This document shows positions 18,062-28,098 of a DNA stretch of 64,000 bases, one piece after another (within the stretch, counting starts at the first letter, position 1; each line of letters opens with the position of its first letter). The DNA comes from Caviibacterium pharyngocola. GTDB lineage: Bacteria; Pseudomonadota; Gammaproteobacteria; Enterobacterales; Pasteurellaceae. Location of the stretch: contig NZ_PHGZ01000001.1 of NCBI RefSeq assembly GCF_002795405.1, positions 22,598 to 86,597 on the forward strand, read 5' to 3'. The translations under genes and the position numbers were made by a program. The notes under the pieces are model-generated. The model was not told the DNA's origin, did no database searches, and saw only the letters and a program-made list of their open reading frames with translations.

Positions 18062-18077
18062 CTATCCGATTTTACGA

Positions 18078-19391
18078 CTAAATCGCCCAACCGCCGAGAT
18101 AGAACGCGACTAAGGCAATGGCAATCACAACGGTACCGATATTTAATTTTTTCACTTCGCCGCTGACTAAGCGACCGATAACCAAGGTAGCGAAACCTAA
18201 CATAATACCGGTGACGATGTTAGCGGTTAAGACGATAAATACCGCACAAACCAAGCCGCTCATTGCGCCGACGAAGTCATTGAAATCCAATTTTGTCACG
18301 TTGCTTAGCATTAATAAACCGACGTACATTAATGCCGGCGCCGTGGCATAACCGGGAACCAAACCGGCTAAAGGTTGGAAGAATAACATCAATAAGAACA
18401 ATACGCCGACGACAACCGCAGTAATACCGGTTTTACCACCTGCAGCCGTACCAGCCGCGGATTCGATATAAACCGCTGCCGGTGCCGTACCGAAAATACC
18501 GGAGAACAAGCTACTTACGGAGTCGGAAGTTAGGGCTTTGCCACCGTTGATGATTTGACCGTCTTTATCCAATAAATTCGCTTGACCGGCAACGGCGCGG
18601 ATTGTACCTGTCGCATCAAAAACTGCGGTCATTACTAATGCGAATACCACCGGTAAAATTGCCGGTTGTAAGGCGCCGACCAAATCTAATTCTAAGAATA
18701 ACGATTGTTCGCCGAATGTTGGCATTTTGAAAATTTCACCGCCGAATTTGACGTTAGGATCAAATACTAAACCGATCAACGTAATGGCGATAATGACCCA
18801 TAAAATACCGCCTTTCACTTGCATTTTTTCCAAACCGATAATCGCCGCTAAACCGCATAATGCCATTAAAACAGGGAAGGATGCGAAATCGCCCAGTTTC
18901 ACCGGCAAACCCGCTTGGTTTCCGACCACAATGCCGACACCGTTTGCTGCGATAAGCAATAAGAACAAACCGATCCCGATACCCGCACCGTGCGCAATAC
19001 TTGCCGGAAGGTTGCGTAAAATCCACGAACGAATGCCGGTGGCGGAAATCAGTGTAAAGACCACCCCCATAAAGAACACCGCGCCCAAAGCGACAGGAAT
19101 ACTGACGTTTTGCCCTAATACCAAGCTAAACGCCGTAAATGCCGTTAACGAAATGGCACAACCGATCGCCATCGGTGCATTTGCCCATAATCCGATTAAA
19201 ATCGAACCTAAACCGGAAACCAAACAGGTGGCGATAAACACGCTTTCTGCCGGGAAACCCGCCGCACTTAACATATTCGGCACGACGATAACGGAATAGA
19301 CCATTGCTAAAAAGGTGGTTAAACCGGCAACCACTTCCTGACGAACTGTCGAACCTCGTTGGGTCAGTTCGAATTGACTTTCTAAAGACAT
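18078..19391 (-). CDS. ghxP: Guanine/hypoxanthine permease (AzgA-type NCS2 family)
   Basis: Proton-linked purine base importer, 437 residues, with 12-14 membrane helices. It is very like E. coli GhxP along its length: [20 protein letters not shown] at the start, [20 protein letters not shown] in the middle and [18 protein letters not shown] near residue 310. These are the substrate-binding helices of the family. The ATG at 19389-19391 has AAGG upstream. A PurR box lies just ahead of it, as expected for purine salvage. It is transcribed alone and ends at the repeated terminator hairpin. Confidence 0.93.
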   Translation of the reverse strand: MSLESQFELTQRGSTVRQEVVAGLTTFLAMVYSVIVVPNMLSAAGFPAESVFIATCLVSGLGSILIGLWANAPMAIGCAISLTAFTAFSLVLGQNVSIPVALGAVFFMGVVFTLISATGIRSWILRNLPASIAHGAGIGIGLFLLLIAANGVGIVVGNQAGLPVKLGDFASFPVLMALCGLAAIIGLEKMQVKGGILWVIIAITLIGLVFDPNVKFGGEIFKMPTFGEQSLFLELDLVGALQPAILPVVFALVMTAVFDATGTIRAVAGQANLLDKDGQIINGGKALTSDSVSSLFSGIFGTAPAAVYIESAAGTAAGGKTGITAVVVGVLFLLMLFFQPLAGLVPGYATAPALMYVGLLMLSNVTKLDFNDFVGAMSGLVCAVFIVLTANIVTGIMLGFATLVIGRLVSGEVKKLNIGTVVIAIALVAFYLGGWAI

Positions 19392-19448
19392 AAGATACCT
19401 TCATCATAATTAAATAAAAATGCCGGTATTTTACCTGAAAGAATCAAA

Positions 19449-19464
19449 TAGTAAACGTTTGCGT
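19449..19464. promoter_or_regulatory. PurR operator upstream of ghxP
   Basis: TAGTAAACGTTTGCGT matches the PurR consensus ACGCAAACGTTTGCGT in 13 of 16 positions, including the central AAACGTTTGCGT. It lies about 58 bases before the ghxP start on the minus strand. Confidence 0.8.
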
Positions 19465-19483
19465 CGGATTTTATGCAATAAAA

Positions 19484-19504
19484 AAGATCCGATTAACGGA
19501 TCTT
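19484..19504 (-). terminator. Terminator for the glycine-zipper lipoprotein gene
   Basis: AAGATCCG and CGGATCTT form an 8-base stem with a 5-base loop, followed on the minus strand by six T. About 110 bases of sequence without a gene separate it from the lipoprotein stop. Confidence 0.75.
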
Positions 19505-19617
19505 AATATTAAGGGAAGATAATTTAGAATTTGTCGATCTTTTGAGGTTGATATTTAATCTAAATACATCGTCTTTTTTGTCCTCGCAGGGCGCTTATAA
19601 GGCGGCGAAAAACAAGA

Positions 19618-19821
19618 CTATTTATTAATTTGACTGCCGATTAGCCCGCCTAATGCCGCACCGCCTAAGGTTGCACCGGTGGTTCCGCCGATAGCATTGC
19701 CCGCCACGCCGCCGATCGCCGCGCCGATTGCGGTGTTTTTCTGGGTTTTGGACATTTGTGCGCACGCGGCGAGAGAAAGGGCGACAAAGACGACCGAGAT
19801 CATTTTCATTTTGCTTTTCAT
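19618..19821 (-). CDS. Small glycine-zipper lipoprotein (OsmB/SlyB-like)
   Basis: A 67-residue predicted outer-membrane lipoprotein. It has a short signal peptide with lipobox LAAC near residues 17-20, a short polar linker (AQMSKTQKN), and then a glycine-zipper membrane segment (AIGAAIGGVAGNAIGG, ATLGGAALGGLIGSQ). Proteins of this type are often stress-induced envelope components, but no precise role can be assigned. The ATG is at 19819-19821 with GGAG about 8 bases upstream; an upstream TTG in frame is less likely. It is a single-gene unit ended by the hairpin at 19484-19504. Confidence 0.8.
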   Translation of the reverse strand: MKSKMKMISVVFVALSLAACAQMSKTQKNTAIGAAIGGVAGNAIGGTTGATLGGAALGGLIGSQINK

Positions 19822-20020
19822 CAATAAAACTCCACTACATTGATTTGTTTAATCTTTTAACACCGAGCCTAACAAGAGTTAGACTTTATGACAATACCAT
19901 ATCTAAACGGTATTACCTTCTATGACCGCCCGCACAATAATAAGTTCGTTCTTTCTTTGTCGTGTAATTATATTTCGTTGATTCCGTAAGCAAGTTTGTT
20001 TTCCTTGAAAGCTGAAATCT

Positions 20021-20029
20021 TGCTATACT
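20021..20029 (+). promoter_or_regulatory. Extended -10 promoter for galE
   Basis: TGCTATACT is an extended -10 element (TGn plus TATACT) 37 bases before the galE ATG. A TTGAAA at 20005 is too close to serve as -35, which fits an extended -10 promoter. Confidence 0.5.
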
Positions 20030-20066
20030 AAGCGGCAATTCGGTTCATTAACTTAGGAGAAATGAA

Positions 20067-21083
20067 ATGGCGATTTTAGTAACCGGCGGTGCTGGATATA
20101 TCGGCTCGCACACAGTAGTGGAATTGCTTAATGCGGGCAAAGAAGTTGTGGTTTTGGATAACTTATGCAATTCTTCGGAAAAATCTTTGGATCGCGTGAC
20201 GCAAATCACCGGCAAACAAGTGAAATTCTACCAAGGCGACGTGTTAGATACGGCGCTATTACAGCAAATTTTTGCAGAAAATGACATTCAATCGGTGATT
20301 CATTTTGCCGGCTTGAAAGCCGTGGGCGAAAGCGTGAAAAAACCGGCGGAATATTATTTAAATAACGTCACGGGTTCCTTGGTTTTAGTGCAGGAAATGA
20401 AAAAAGCCGGCGTGCGTAATTTGGTTTTCAGTTCCTCCGCCACGGTTTACGGCGATCCGGAAATTATTCCGATTACGGAAAATTGCAAAGTCGGCAGTAC
20501 GACCAATCCTTATGGCACGTCGAAATTAATGGTGGAACAAATTTTAACCGATATTGCCAAAGCCGAACCGCAATTCAGCTTTACTATTTTGCGTTATTTT
20601 AATCCGGTAGGTGCGCACGAAAGCGGCTTAATCGGCGAAGATCCGAACGGCATTCCGAACAATTTATTACCTTATATCAGCCAAGTAGCGATCGGCAAAT
20701 TGCCGCAATTATCCGTATTCGGCAGCGATTATGCGACACACGACGGCACGGGCGTGCGCGATTATATTCACGTCGTGGATTTGGCTATCGGGCATTTAAA
20801 AGCCCTTGAACGTCACGAAAACGATGCCGGATTGCACATTTACAATTTAGGCACGGGCACGGGCTATTCCGTGTTGGATATGGTTAAGGCGTTCGAACAA
20901 GCCAATGACATTACCATTCCTTATCAGTTAACCGATCGCCGTCCGGGCGACATTGCCGTGTGTTATTCCGATCCGAGTTTGGCAGCGCAAGAATTAGGCT
21001 GGCGTGCGGAACGCGATTTAACGCAAATGATGAAAGATACTTGGAATTGGCAAAAAAATAATCCGAAAGGCTATCGCGATTAA
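20067..21083 (+). CDS. galE: UDP-glucose 4-epimerase
   Basis: Interconverts UDP-glucose and UDP-galactose, supplying galactose for surface glycans and the Leloir pathway. The 338-residue SDR-type enzyme matches E. coli in length. The NAD-binding GGAGYIGS is at 7-14, the catalytic serine at 124 in SSSATVYG, and Tyr149 and Lys153 in YGTSK keep the E. coli numbering. TAGGAG precedes the ATG. It lies next to ampG, and as I recall the H. influenzae order is galE, ampG, adk. Confidence 0.97.
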   Translation: MAILVTGGAGYIGSHTVVELLNAGKEVVVLDNLCNSSEKSLDRVTQITGKQVKFYQGDVLDTALLQQIFAENDIQSVIHFAGLKAVGESVKKPAEYYLNNVTGSLVLVQEMKKAGVRNLVFSSSATVYGDPEIIPITENCKVGSTTNPYGTSKLMVEQILTDIAKAEPQFSFTILRYFNPVGAHESGLIGEDPNGIPNNLLPYISQVAIGKLPQLSVFGSDYATHDGTGVRDYIHVVDLAIGHLKALERHENDAGLHIYNLGTGTGYSVLDMVKAFEQANDITIPYQLTDRRPGDIAVCYSDPSLAAQELGWRAERDLTQMMKDTWNWQKNNPKGYRD

Positions 21084-21095
21084 GCCTCTTGTCTT

Positions 21096-21127
21096 ACATA
21101 TTAGCGCAATGATTTGCGCTAATATGT
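21096..21127. terminator. Strong hairpin after galE
   Basis: A perfect 14-base stem (ACATATTAGCGCAA and its complement) with a 4-base loop. No T-run follows on the plus strand, so it may be an RNA-stability element rather than a full terminator. Confidence 0.6.
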
Positions 21128-21162
21128 TATAAAAAACTCTCAAAAATGACCGCACTTTTAGA

Positions 21163-22431
21163 ATGACCGACGCAAAACCGACTTTATTTTCTCAAATTTT
21201 CAGCCGTAGTATGCTGATTTGTATTTTTACCGGCTTTAGTTCCGGACTGCCTTTTTACATTATTATTTCCCTGTTGCCGATTTGGTTGCGTGCCGAAAAA
21301 GTGGATTTGGAAACCCTCGGTTATTTCACTATCGTCACCTTGCCGTTTTCGTGGAAATTCCTTTGGGCGCCGCTGTTGGATCGTTTTGTTCCGCCGTTTT
21401 TAGGCAGACGTCGCGGTTGGATGCTAATCACGCAATTATTGCTGATTATCTCTTTGAGTTTATTCGGCTTTTTAGAACCGCACGGACAATTCGGTTTGGC
21501 GATTATTGCTGCGATTGCTGCGCTGGTATCTTTTTTCTCCGCTAGCCAAGATATCGTGTTGGATGCCTATCGGCGGGAAATTTTATCCGATAACGAATTG
21601 GGATTAGGTAACTCCGTTCACGTTAACGCTTATCGCATCGCGGGCTTAGTACCGGGTTCGCTCGCTTTAATTTTGGCGGATTATATGAGTTGGCAATCGG
21701 TTTTTGTGATCACGGCGTTGTTTATGTTACCCGGTATTTTAATGACGCTGTTTTTAAGTAAAGAACCGCAAATTGCGCTCAATAAACACCGCACTTTAAA
21801 AGAAAACGTGATTGAACCTTTCAAAGAATTTTTTAATCGCAAAGGCGTTTGGTCTGCGTTGGGTATTTTAGCGTTTATTTTTCTGTATAAACTCGGCGAC
21901 AGTATGGCGACGGCGTTGATTTCGCCTTTTTATCTCGATATGGGATTCAGTATGACGCAAATCGGCTTGGTGGTGAAAAACGCCTCGTTATGGCCGATGA
22001 TTGTGGCGGGTATTGTCGGCGGCATTATTATGCTGAGAATCGGTATTAACCGCGCTTTGTGGCTATTCGGTGTCGTACAAATCGTGACGATTTTGGGCTT
22101 TGCGTGGTTGGCTCGATTAGGGCCGTTCGAACAAGTGGATAATTTCGCCTTGTTCGCGTTAACTTTGGTGGTTGCCGCCGAATATATCGGTATCGGATTG
22201 GGCACTTCCGCATTCGTCGCGTTTATGGCGCGCGAAACCAATCCGCTTTATACGGCGACGCAACTGGCATTATTCACCAGCTTATCCGCCTTGCCGCGCG
22301 CAACATTAAATACGCAAGCCGGCACATTAATTCAACATCTCGGTTATTATGATTATTTCTGGTTGTGCTTTTGGCTCGCCGTGCCGGGAATGTTATGTTT
22401 AATTTGGGTGGCGCCTTGGAATAAATCTTAA
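21163..22431 (+). CDS. ampG: Muropeptide permease AmpG
   Basis: MFS transporter that brings anhydro-muropeptides from the periplasm into the cytoplasm for cell-wall recycling. The 422-residue protein carries the family start GFSSGLPFYIIISLLPIWLR, SQDIVLDAYRRE near 128-139 and GLGTSAFVAFMA near the end. The ATG at 21163 has no visible Shine-Dalgarno sequence; an uptake sequence fills the space at 21150-21158. A later start is possible but would cut into the first conserved residues. Confidence 0.92.
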   Translation: MTDAKPTLFSQIFSRSMLICIFTGFSSGLPFYIIISLLPIWLRAEKVDLETLGYFTIVTLPFSWKFLWAPLLDRFVPPFLGRRRGWMLITQLLLIISLSLFGFLEPHGQFGLAIIAAIAALVSFFSASQDIVLDAYRREILSDNELGLGNSVHVNAYRIAGLVPGSLALILADYMSWQSVFVITALFMLPGILMTLFLSKEPQIALNKHRTLKENVIEPFKEFFNRKGVWSALGILAFIFLYKLGDSMATALISPFYLDMGFSMTQIGLVVKNASLWPMIVAGIVGGIIMLRIGINRALWLFGVVQIVTILGFAWLARLGPFEQVDNFALFALTLVVAAEYIGIGLGTSAFVAFMARETNPLYTATQLALFTSLSALPRATLNTQAGTLIQHLGYYDYFWLCFWLAVPGMLCLIWVAPWNKS

Positions 22432-22537
22432 CGCCCGCTTTTTTGCGTTTTATCAACAATTCGGTATTTTTAGGCTAGGCAATCGTTAAACTAAATTGAC
22501 TTTCTATTCGCTTTGCGTAATTATTGCGCAAAATTTT

Positions 22538-22563
22538 ATTATCGAACCGTCGAATTCGATAAT
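22538..22563. other. Inverted repeat in the ampG-BASS gap
   Basis: ATTATCGAA and TTCGATAAT, nine-base arms with an 8-base spacer, lie 41 bases before the next gene. It could be an operator or an RNA hairpin. The remaining 172-base gap shows nothing else. Confidence 0.35.
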
Positions 22564-22603
22564 ATTCGGTTTTGTTTAAGTATGAAAATCTAGGGAAGCA
22601 TTT

Positions 22604-23599
22604 ATGTTATTTCTGAAGAAATTAAGCTATTTATTAGCAAAATTCACCGCACTTTTTATTATTTTGTTGGCGTGCGTCACGTTCTACAAACCCGAACTTT
22701 TTACTTGGGTAAAAGGCGATGCGCAAATTATCGTATTAAGCTTGATTATGCTATCTATGGGAATGACGCTCGGCGTACAAGATTACAAAATTCTTGCCCA
22801 GCGCCCGCTTGATATTTTAATCGGTACGGTGTTGCAATATACGGTAATGCCGTTTACGGCGATTGCGGTGGCGAAAGGTTTTGATCTCTCACCGGCACTC
22901 ACCTTGGGATTGGTGTTGGTCGGCTCTTGTCCGGGGGGCGTGGCGTCGAATATTATGACCTTTTTATGCAAGGGCGATGTGGCATTTTCCGTCGGAATGA
23001 CCACAGTTTCCACCTTACTTGCACCGGTAATGACGCCTTTATTGTTGAATTATATCGTCGGTCAAACCGTAGAAATGGACGGTTGGGCGATGTTTAAATT
23101 TATGCTGTTAGTAACCGTATTACCGGTTCTGGTCGGTTCGGTTTTGAATATCACTTTGCATCGTAAAAAATGGTTCCAAGATTTGCGCGAATTAATGCCC
23201 GGCGTGGCGGTGATCAACTTCGCGTTTATCGTCGGCGGCGTAGTGGCGCTTTACGGTAACTATTTCTTGCAATCGGGATTCATCGTATTGCTTTGTATCG
23301 TTTTCCATAATTTAATCGGTTATGCCTTGGGATATTTAGGTGGAAAATTATTCGGAATGAGTTTACCGAAGAAGAAAACCATTTCAATCGAAGTGGGCGT
23401 GCAAAATGCCGGATTGGCAACCGGATTAAGTATGAAATTTTTCCCGACCATACCGGAATCCGCCGTTGTTTGCGCAGTGGCTTGCGTATGGCATTCCGTT
23501 GCCGGCACGGTATATGCAAACTTCTTATTGTGGGTGGATAAATACCGCAAACAACCGGTCGAACCTTTATCGGAACAAGATTTAGTCGAAGAATCTTAA
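22604..23599 (+). CDS. Bile acid:sodium symporter (BASS) family transporter
   Basis: Integral membrane protein of 331 residues with about ten helices. It has the BASS-family signature segments MLSMGMTLGVQDY, VGSCPGGVASNIMTFLCKGDVAFS and SIEVGVQNAGLATGLS, which hold the two sodium sites in known structures. Bacterial members move varied organic acids (for example ketopantoate by PanS), so the substrate here is unknown. An uptake sequence lies inside the gene near 22648. It stands between ampG and adk and is followed by its own hairpin, so it looks like a single-gene unit. Confidence 0.82.
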   Translation: MLFLKKLSYLLAKFTALFIILLACVTFYKPELFTWVKGDAQIIVLSLIMLSMGMTLGVQDYKILAQRPLDILIGTVLQYTVMPFTAIAVAKGFDLSPALTLGLVLVGSCPGGVASNIMTFLCKGDVAFSVGMTTVSTLLAPVMTPLLLNYIVGQTVEMDGWAMFKFMLLVTVLPVLVGSVLNITLHRKKWFQDLRELMPGVAVINFAFIVGGVVALYGNYFLQSGFIVLLCIVFHNLIGYALGYLGGKLFGMSLPKKKTISIEVGVQNAGLATGLSMKFFPTIPESAVVCAVACVWHSVAGTVYANFLLWVDKYRKQPVEPLSEQDLVEES

Positions 23600-23606
23600 T
23601 TTCCTG

Positions 23607-23635
23607 TTCGGCGTTCTGTGTGAAAGAACGCCGAA
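23607..23635 (+). terminator. Hairpin after the BASS transporter gene
   Basis: TTCGGCGTTCT and AGAACGCCGAA form an 11-base perfect stem with a 7-base loop, 8 bases after the stop codon. The run that follows is not T-rich, so its termination strength is uncertain. Confidence 0.6.
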
Positions 23636-23666
23636 TGCACATTTCGGACTTGAGTTTAAAGGCTAA

Positions 23667-24353
<687 letters not shown>

Positions 24354-24373
24354 TTCTGCCTAAACCGAAGGTT

Positions 24374-24408
24374 ATACCCTGAATACCCTGAATACCCTGA
24401 ATACCCTG
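24374..24408. repeat. Tandem 9-base repeat in the adk terminator
   Basis: ATACCCTGA occurs three times in a row and a fourth time with the last base changed. The final copy is also the left arm of the terminator stem, so the repeat appears to have grown from the stem arm. Confidence 0.9.
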
Positions 24409-24426
24409 TATTCGGGGTATTTTTTT
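24400..24426 (+). terminator. Rho-independent terminator of adk
   Basis: AATACCC pairs with GGGTATT around a short loop, followed by a run of T to 24426. The T-run overlaps the stop codon of the convergent ligase gene. Confidence 0.85.
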
Positions 24427-25243
24427 AGTTTTCTTTTTTCCGCCAATAAGTGGCGAATTTCGGCAATCCGTTTTTATTGATCCCGCGATATTTATAGGTG
24501 ATTGTCGAACCGATAGGCGGCGGATTCGTTCTATCGGAAAAATTAAAGCCCGATCCGATACGAAATACGCCGCGATGATTTTTACAGGTCAACGAACCCA
24601 ACATATTTTCAAATTGTCCTTTGCCTTGATGATGCGCAATAACCTCACATTCTTCGTCAAGTGCGGTCTTTAATTTTAAAATTTGTGAACTGCGTTTGGT
24701 TTCGTAAGGCGCATTAGGATTGCGCAGCACAACGCCTTCGCCTTGTTGTGCTTCCACTTGGGCGAGAAATTGTCGAATATGTGCCGCGTTCCGAATAGGA
24801 ATTTGTTCGATAATTCGAATATAAGGCGTGGGATGAATGTGCAAATAATCCTTTAACAGCGATAAGCGTTCGAATAAGTTTCCCGGTGCATTAGGCACAT
24901 CGAACACATATAATTTCAAACTTTCCCAACCTTTATCTTTTTGCGATCGCACGATCGCAGAAATTTCTTCAAAGCGGTTGCGTTCGCTGAAAAGTTCGCC
25001 GTCAATGGCAAAAGGCGGGAAATCTTTAATAAAATAGCTCGGCGGCGTCAGGATATTATTTTGTCGCGTAAAAAGCTGCTGCCCGTCCCAATAACCGCGC
25101 ACGCCATCCAATTTTTCGCTCATTACCCAATTTTTTACATCTTGATTGGTATAAGTGTCCAATAACATTAATTCCGGCGGTGCGGCTTTTAAGTGGCATA
25201 AGCCGATAAAACTCAGCCATAAAGCAAAGAATAAACGTCCCAT
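24425..25243 (-). CDS. Exported ATP-dependent DNA ligase (Lig E type)
   Basis: A minimal 272-residue ATP-dependent DNA ligase with an N-terminal signal peptide (FFALWLSFIGLCHLKA, cleavage near 20), so it is expected in the periplasm. The nucleotidyltransferase motif I is EKLDGVRG with the adenylated lysine at 44. Motif III (FAIDGELFS), motif IV (GEGVVLRNP) and motif V (LKLK) follow, and an OB-fold ends the chain. No DNA-binding or zinc domains are added. It resembles HI1182 of H. influenzae. Such enzymes occur in naturally competent bacteria, in keeping with the dense uptake sequences here. GAGGAAG precedes the ATG. Confidence 0.88.
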   Translation of the reverse strand: MGRLFFALWLSFIGLCHLKAAPPELMLLDTYTNQDVKNWVMSEKLDGVRGYWDGQQLFTRQNNILTPPSYFIKDFPPFAIDGELFSERNRFEEISAIVRSQKDKGWESLKLYVFDVPNAPGNLFERLSLLKDYLHIHPTPYIRIIEQIPIRNAAHIRQFLAQVEAQQGEGVVLRNPNAPYETKRSSQILKLKTALDEECEVIAHHQGKGQFENMLGSLTCKNHRGVFRIGSGFNFSDRTNPPPIGSTITYKYRGINKNGLPKFATYWRKKEN

Positions 25244-25386
25244 TTTTCTTCCTCGTTATTCCGTTTTGTCCATAGGGTAACGAGGAAAAATTCATCGGAA
25301 TAGGCGGTTTTGCCATTTTTACGATCCGTTACGCAAAAATAAAAAATAATGGCGCCAAAAGTGCGGTGAATTTTTCGGTTATTTTT

Positions 25387-25402
25387 ACGCAAACGTTTTC
25401 TT
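25387..25402. promoter_or_regulatory. PurR operator upstream of codB
   Basis: ACGCAAACGTTTTCTT matches the PurR consensus ACGCAAACGTTTGCGT in 14 of 16 positions. It lies 57 bases before codB. E. coli codBA is a known PurR target. Confidence 0.8.
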
Positions 25403-25458
25403 TTTTGTGACGGGTGATTATAATGCAACGATTTTTTGATTTTTACAGGGGATAAAAA

Positions 25459-26676
25459 ATGAGTCTGGATAACTTCAGTTTAAAACCGGTTCCGCAAGAT
25501 CAGCGCAAAGGTGTTGTGGCGCTGACATTCGTAATGTTGGGATTAACCTTTTTCTCGGCGAGTATGTGGACGGGCGGTACCTTAGGTACCTCATTGAATT
25601 ACAATGATTTTTGGTTTGCCGTCATTGTCGGAAACTTAATGTTGGGCGTTTACACCTCGTGCTTAGGTTATATCGGTGCGAAAACCGGTTTAACGACACA
25701 TATTCTTGCGCGTTATTCCTTCGGGGTAAAAGGATCTTGGTTGCCGTCGTTATTATTGGGCGGCACGCAAGTGGGTTGGTTCGGCGTGGGCGTGGCAATG
25801 TTTGCCATTCCGGTCAACAAAGTTACCGGCATTGATGTAAATTGGCTGATTTTAGCCTCCGGCGCATTGATGACGATCACCGTCTTTTTCGGTATTTCCG
25901 CGCTCACGATTTTATCCTCCGTTGCGGTGCCGGCAATCGCGCTATTGGGTTCCTATTCCGTATATTTAGCCGTGACGGAAGCGGGCGGATTGGACGTATT
26001 AAAACAAATTTTACCGAGCGAACCGATGTCGTTGTCAATGGCGATTACTTTAGTGGTGGGATCATTTATTAGCGCAGGATCCTTAACCGCCGATTTCGTG
26101 CGTTTCGGGCGTGTGGCTAAGCAAGCCATCGTAATTAGTATGATCGCCTTCTTTTTGGGCAATACGTTAATGTTCGTGTTCGGCGCGGCGGGCGCGGCTG
26201 TAAAAGGAATGTCCGATATTTCCGACGTAATGATTGCGCAAGGCTTGATTTTGCCGGCGATTATCGTACTCGGCTTAAATATTTGGACGACTAACGACAA
26301 CGCTTTGTATGCTTCAGGTTTAGGTTTTGCCAATATCACCGGATTAAGCAGCCGAATTTTATCCGTCATCAACGGGATTATCGGAACGCTATGCGCGTTA
26401 TGGTTGTATAATAATTTCGTCGGCTGGTTGACGTTTTTGTCTTCCGCCATTCCGCCGGTGGGCGGGGTGATCATCGCCGATTATGTATTGCGCCGCAAAG
26501 CTTATGCAAACTTTGATGAAGCGAAATTCGTCACCATTAACTGGGCGGCGATTATTGCGGTGGCGATCGGTGTAATGTGCGGTAAGTTTTTACCGGGAAT
26601 TATTCCGGTTAATGCGGTAATCGGCGGCGCACTTTCTTATGCTATTCTTAACTCTTTGATTTGCAAATTAAAATAA
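25459..26676 (+). CDS. codB: Cytosine permease
   Basis: NCS1-family importer of cytosine, 405 residues (419 in E. coli), with about 12 helices. The start LDNFSLKPVPQDQRKG and the segments FSASMWTGGTLGTSL, GGTQVGWFGVGVAMFA and IWTTNDNALYASGLGFAN match CodB; these hold the substrate and cation sites in the family. AGGGGA precedes the ATG. It is followed after 9 bases by codA, and a PurR box lies upstream, so the pair forms a classic codBA operon. Confidence 0.93.
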   Translation: MSLDNFSLKPVPQDQRKGVVALTFVMLGLTFFSASMWTGGTLGTSLNYNDFWFAVIVGNLMLGVYTSCLGYIGAKTGLTTHILARYSFGVKGSWLPSLLLGGTQVGWFGVGVAMFAIPVNKVTGIDVNWLILASGALMTITVFFGISALTILSSVAVPAIALLGSYSVYLAVTEAGGLDVLKQILPSEPMSLSMAITLVVGSFISAGSLTADFVRFGRVAKQAIVISMIAFFLGNTLMFVFGAAGAAVKGMSDISDVMIAQGLILPAIIVLGLNIWTTNDNALYASGLGFANITGLSSRILSVINGIIGTLCALWLYNNFVGWLTFLSSAIPPVGGVIIADYVLRRKAYANFDEAKFVTINWAAIIAVAIGVMCGKFLPGIIPVNAVIGGALSYAILNSLICKLK

Positions 26677-26685
26677 GGCGAAATA

Positions 26686-27948
26686 ATGATTATTCAAAAT
26701 GTACGTTTGCCGGCTAAAGACGGGCTTTGGCAAATTTCGATTAAAGACGGCAAATTCGAACGTATCGAGGCGCAAGATCACGCCGATCGCAGTTTGCCTT
26801 GCGATATTGATGCACAGGGCGGCATTGCTTATCCGCCTTTTGTCGAACCGCATATTCATTTGGATGCCACTCAAACGGCGGGACAACCGAATTGGAATCA
26901 ATCGGGCACATTATTCGAGGGAATCGAACGCTGGGCGGAACGTAAAGCTTTGTTAAGCCACGAAGATGTTAAACAACGCGCGTGGAAAACCTTAAAATGG
27001 CAAATCGCCAACGGCGTGCAATATGTCAGAACCCACGTTGACGTGTCGGATCCGACGCTCACCGCGCTGAAAGCAATGCTTGAAGTGAAACAAGAAGTCA
27101 AACCTTGGGTGGATTTGCAAATCGTCGCATTTCCGCAAGAAGGGATTTTGTCTTATCCGAACGGCGAAACTTTATTAGAACAAGCGATGGAAATGGGCGC
27201 CGATGTGGTCGGCGGGATTCCGCATTTTGAATTTACCCGCGAATACGGCGTACAATCGATGCATATCGCTTTTGATATAGCGCGTAAATACGGCAAACAA
27301 CTGGATATTCACTGCGATGAAATTGATGACGAGCAATCTCGTTTCGTCGAAACCGTCGCCGCCTTAGCACTGAAATACGAAATGGGCGATCAGGTGACGG
27401 CAAGTCATACCACGGCAATGCATTCCTATAACGGCGCTTATGCCTCGCGTTTGTTCCGTTTATTAAAAATGTCGGGCATTCATTTTGTGGCGAATCCGCT
27501 GGTGAATATTCATTTGCAAGGTCGCTTCGATACCTATCCGAAACGTCGTGGCATTACGCGCGTAAAAGAAATGTTGAAAAATAATATCAATGTTTGTTTC
27601 GGGCACGATGACGTGTTTGATCCTTGGTATCCGCTAGGTACCGCCAATATGTTGCAAGTGTTGCATATGGGTTTGCACGTTTGTCAGCTAATGGGATACG
27701 GACAAATTAACGACGGCTTAAAATTGGTGACGGAAAACAGCGCCAAAGCGCTAGGAATCAAAGATTACGGTATTCAAGTAGGAAACCGTGCCAATCTGAT
27801 TATTTTACCGGCGGAAAGCGGATTCGATGCGGTGCGACGCCAAGTGCCGACGGCATATTCGATTCGCGACGGTAAGATTATCGCCGACACGCAACCGGCA
27901 ACGACGCGAATTTATTTGGATCGTGAAGAAAACGTGTCTTATCGCTAA
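26686..27948 (+). CDS. codA: Cytosine deaminase
   Basis: Hydrolyses cytosine to uracil and ammonia. The 420-residue amidohydrolase keeps every metal and catalytic residue of the E. coli enzyme at a constant offset of minus five: His56 and His58 (PHIHLD), His209 and Glu212 (HCDE), His241 (SHTTAMHSY) and Asp308 (FGHDD). It is translated from an ATG with AAGGCG upstream and ends just before an uptake-sequence terminator. Together with CodB it lets the cell use cytosine as a pyrimidine and nitrogen source. Confidence 0.96.
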   Translation: MIIQNVRLPAKDGLWQISIKDGKFERIEAQDHADRSLPCDIDAQGGIAYPPFVEPHIHLDATQTAGQPNWNQSGTLFEGIERWAERKALLSHEDVKQRAWKTLKWQIANGVQYVRTHVDVSDPTLTALKAMLEVKQEVKPWVDLQIVAFPQEGILSYPNGETLLEQAMEMGADVVGGIPHFEFTREYGVQSMHIAFDIARKYGKQLDIHCDEIDDEQSRFVETVAALALKYEMGDQVTASHTTAMHSYNGAYASRLFRLLKMSGIHFVANPLVNIHLQGRFDTYPKRRGITRVKEMLKNNINVCFGHDDVFDPWYPLGTANMLQVLHMGLHVCQLMGYGQINDGLKLVTENSAKALGIKDYGIQVGNRANLIILPAESGFDAVRRQVPTAYSIRDGKIIADTQPATTRIYLDREENVSYR

Positions 27949-27978
27949 AAAAGTGCGGTGAAAATTCACCGCACTTTT
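27949..27978. terminator. Inverted uptake-sequence pair, terminator after codA
   Basis: A 14-base perfect stem (AAAAGTGCGGTGAA and its complement) with a 2-base loop and trailing T. It starts one base after the codA stop. Confidence 0.9.
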
Positions 27979-28098
27979 GCGTAATCGGCGCAATGTTCAG
28001 ATGAATGATTTTCATCGACGACACAAAATTTTTTCATCTTCTTCAGACAATAAATTTGTTAGAATCAATCACTTCCATAACAAAAGAGAAAAACAACA

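Noticed and set aside
18727..19299. A 190-codon open frame antisense to ghxP
   Set aside because: It lies wholly opposite a well-conserved permease gene, its product is proline- and lysine-rich without any family features, and no ribosome site precedes it.
24374..24408. Phase-variation switch in the 9-base repeat
   Set aside because: The repeat lies between two convergent genes, not in a coding frame or promoter, so copy-number change would not switch a gene on or off in an obvious way.
28000..28098. MetJ box before the MetE-like gene
   Set aside because: I looked for repeats of AGACGTCT and found only loose partial matches.
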